Shown here in pieces: positions 4,902 through 6,188 of a stretch of 6,188 bases of DNA. The stretch spans positions 1 through 6,188 of the forward strand of contig REGF01000064.1 of assembly GCA_003702465.1 (NCBI GenBank), in the 5' to 3' direction. Source of the DNA: Candidatus Nitrosomarinus sp. Its GTDB lineage: Archaea; Thermoproteota; Nitrososphaeria; Nitrososphaerales; Nitrosopumilaceae. Under the pieces are notes generated by a model. It worked only from the letters and a program-made list of their open reading frames with translations, ran no database searches and was not told where the DNA came from. The number at the start of each line of letters is the position of its first letter. Position 1 is the first letter of the stretch. Position numbers and translations under genes: made by a program.

Positions 4902-5621
4902 TTATTCAAAAATTTCTGTAATTAAGTTAGGCATCACATTTGCACTTGTGTCTCGAATAGTCAAATCCATATCTTTGCTCATAATTGTCTCCTCAGGATT
5001 TACTTCAATTAAAGTAGCATCATTTTCTTTTGCAAATATTGGCAAAGTGTTTGCAGGAGATACAACAAGAGAAGTTCCTGCAATAATCATCACGTCACAA
5101 GAACTAGAATGAATTAAAGCTTTTTCCCATACGTCTTGTGGTAAAGATTCACCAAACCAAACAACATCAGGTCTTAAAATATTTCCACATTTGCACATGG
5201 GTGGTAAATTATTAAATTCATTAATCAAATCATCTACAAAATCACAAACAGTGCATTTGATTCTTACAATACTTCCATGTAATTCTAATACATTATTGCT
5301 TCCAGCTCTTTGATGTAAACCATCAATATTTTGTGTTAAGATTACAACATCACAATATTTTTCCAGTTGTGCAATGGCAATATGACCTGCATTTGGGATT
5401 GCAGAAAAGATGTTTGTTCTACGTTCGGCATACCATTCCCACACTAATTTTGGATCATCATAAAATGCATCAATTGTAGCTAGTTTCATAGCATCATAAT
5501 TACGCCACAAACCATCTTTTCCACGAAATGTAGGAATGCCACTCTCTTGAGAAATTCCAGCACCAGTTACAATTACAATTTTTTTAGCATTTTTTAATTT
5601 ATTTTTTACAAGTTCAAACAT
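4902..5621 (-). CDS. cobB: Class III sirtuin, NAD-dependent protein deacylase
   Basis: This full-length 239-aa Sir2 protein removes acyl groups from lysine using NAD, releasing nicotinamide and O-acyl-ADP-ribose. The NAD-binding motif GAGISQESGIPTFR is at 20-33 and TQNID at 96-100. The catalytic histidine is H115 in LHGS, followed by WFGE at 155-158 and GTSLVVSPA at 182-190. A zinc-ribbon insert has C123, C126, C143 and C145; the second pair is C-x-C rather than the C-x-x-C seen in many sirtuins. Y64 and R67 (YAER) match the Tyr-x-x-Arg pair that reads acidic acyl groups in SIRT5/CobB-type class III sirtuins, so desuccinylase or demalonylase activity is likely besides deacetylation. The start ATG is preceded by GGTGA (5628-5632, 6-nt spacing) and a TATA-like box near 5655. 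It is cytoplasmic, with no signal or membrane segment, and is transcribed separately from its neighbours. Confidence 0.95.
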   Translation of the reverse strand: MFELVKNKLKNAKKIVIVTGAGISQESGIPTFRGKDGLWRNYDAMKLATIDAFYDDPKLVWEWYAERRTNIFSAIPNAGHIAIAQLEKYCDVVILTQNIDGLHQRAGSNNVLELHGSIVRIKCTVCDFVDDLINEFNNLPPMCKCGNILRPDVVWFGESLPQDVWEKALIHSSSCDVMIIAGTSLVVSPANTLPIFAKENDATLIEVNPEETIMSKDMDLTIRDTSANVMPNLITEIFE

Positions 5622-5627
5622 ACTTTT

Positions 5628-5660
5628 TCACCGTTAATAAATTTGAAATTAGATATAAGT
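5628..5660 (-). promoter_or_regulatory. Promoter and Shine-Dalgarno site of the sirtuin gene
   Basis: On the minus strand ACTTATATCT (5651-5660) is a TATA-like box predicting transcription start near 5630. GGTGA (5628-5632) lies 6 nt before the ATG at 5621 and resembles a ribosome binding site. If both are used, the leader is only about 10 nt. This is the only gene in the window that starts a transcript with a visible Shine-Dalgarno-like motif. Confidence 0.45.
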
Positions 5661-5713
5661 TGATGTTTTTCCAATGAACAATTTAAAATAATTTTGAATT
5701 GTAAATAGAATAT

Positions 5714-5731
5714 GAATTAGAAATCTAATTC
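5714..5731. repeat. 18-bp palindrome over the stop codon of the right-edge gene
   Basis: GAATTAGAAATCTAATTC consists of perfect 8-bp arms (5714-5721 and 5724-5731) around AA. It spans the TAG stop (5725-5727) of the minus gene. As RNA it would form a 7-bp stem with a 4-nt loop at the message 3' end, plausible as an end-protecting or terminating hairpin; as DNA it is a dyad site. It resembles the inverted repeat at 4667-4682. Confidence 0.45.
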
Positions 5732-6188
5732 TCATTATTTGGATTGTTATGAGCAGTTCTTTCAAAATAATATTCTTGCTTTTTCAAATCTTTTTCTGAT
5801 ATGATTCTACATTTTCTCATTGGAACAAGTCGAGAAATTTGTTCATATGTACTCATATCTCTAACGTCAGCTGCAAATGCAATTTGTAGTAAAGGAGGTT
5901 TTTCTTCAATCATAGGTTTTGCTTGTTCATAACCCCCACTTTGAATCATACCAGTTCTAAAAAGGCCAATATGTGCAGAGCTTTTGGAAATCTGAGGATC
6001 TTCATAACAACATATTGAAAATTCACCATTATTCTTTTCTACAATTGTTAATCGTGTAAATTTATCACTCCATTCCTCTATTTCTTGTGCAATTGTTGTT
6101 GCTTCTTTTTTATCTTCAAAAACTGTTGATACTACTAATCTATCTTTTTCATAAGCCCAGGAAATACCGTAAAAATTTTCATGCCAAT
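5725..6188 (-). CDS. Unidentified protein, 5' part beyond the right edge
   Basis: The minus frame is open from the window edge (first full codon at 6184-6186) to the TAG at 5725-5727, giving 153 visible residues; the N-terminus is missing. The ATG at 5949 is internal, since coding-like sequence continues upstream without a stop. The visible chain begins WHENFYGISWAYEKDRLVVS, has a helix with EDKKEATTIAQEIEEWSDKF (24-43), a strand-like part with EFSICCYEDPQI (55-66), and a tail with ADVRDMSTYEQISRLVPMRK. The last 25 or so residues are charged and asparagine-rich. I do not recognise a family. There is no membrane segment and no clear catalytic motif; the adjacent C59-C60 pair is isolated. It is on the same strand as the sirtuin gene but 103 bp away, with a palindrome at its 3' end and a promoter before the sirtuin, so the two are probably not one operon. 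Confidence 0.8.
   Translation of the reverse strand, partial: WHENFYGISWAYEKDRLVVSTVFEDKKEATTIAQEIEEWSDKFTRLTIVEKNNGEFSICCYEDPQISKSSAHIGLFRTGMIQSGGYEQAKPMIEEKPPLLQIAFAADVRDMSTYEQISRLVPMRKCRIISEKDLKKQEYYFERTAHNNPNNEN

Noticed and set aside
5725..5949. 74-aa protein starting at the ATG at 5949
   Set aside because: The frame continues upstream without stops to the right edge with good coding character, so this is the C-terminal part of a longer gene.
1..6188. CRISPR array, insertion sequence, integrase or defence system
   Set aside because: No regularly spaced repeats, transposase or recombinase motifs, terminal inverted repeats with target duplications, or known defence domains are visible. 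The sirtuin is a full-length stand-alone deacylase, not fused to an effector domain as in sirtuin-based defence genes.

Overview
The window looks like a chromosomal piece of a marine ammonia-oxidising archaeon of the Nitrosopumilus type (Thaumarchaeota/Nitrososphaerota). The base composition is strongly AT-rich, and intergenic spacers are short. TATA-like boxes sit about 25-30 nt before several start codons with almost no leader, which is the usual leaderless archaeal arrangement. Several proteins resemble hypothetical proteins typical of that lineage. This assignment is inferred from composition, promoter style and protein character; no rRNA or lineage marker gene is present.

Left third (1-2539, + strand): a tight three-gene operon made of the C-terminal two thirds of a MoxR-family AAA+ ATPase, a DUF58 protein with a von Willebrand A (VWA)-like domain, and a membrane-anchored VWA protein of the BatA type. 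Spacings are 2 nt and a TAATG stop/start overlap. Such sets are thought to act as a MoxR chaperone plus metal-binding VWA adaptors at the cytoplasmic membrane.

2540-2803: a gene-free spacer holding the most interesting element. It is a compact, well-folded RNA candidate (about 2649-2752) with an 11-bp G-U-containing stem, an apical 5-bp hairpin, a 6-bp terminator-like hairpin and a closing stem, ending in eight T. It matches no RNA family I can name.

2804-4454: four small genes. One unknown + gene overlaps tail-to-tail by 4 nt with a minus-strand SHOCT-domain protein. Next comes an unknown minus gene of 116 aa, diverging from a + gene for a 78-aa acidic protein across a 70-bp bidirectional promoter.

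4455-4901: a gap that nevertheless shows two minus-strand mini-ORFs, a 45-codon Cys/His-rich putative zinc microprotein and a 23-codon acidic microprotein. It also carries two small inverted repeats and an 11-bp direct repeat.

4902-6188 (minus): a class III (CobB/SIRT5-like) NAD-dependent protein deacylase with its own promoter, preceded by the 3' part of an unidentified gene that runs off the right edge.
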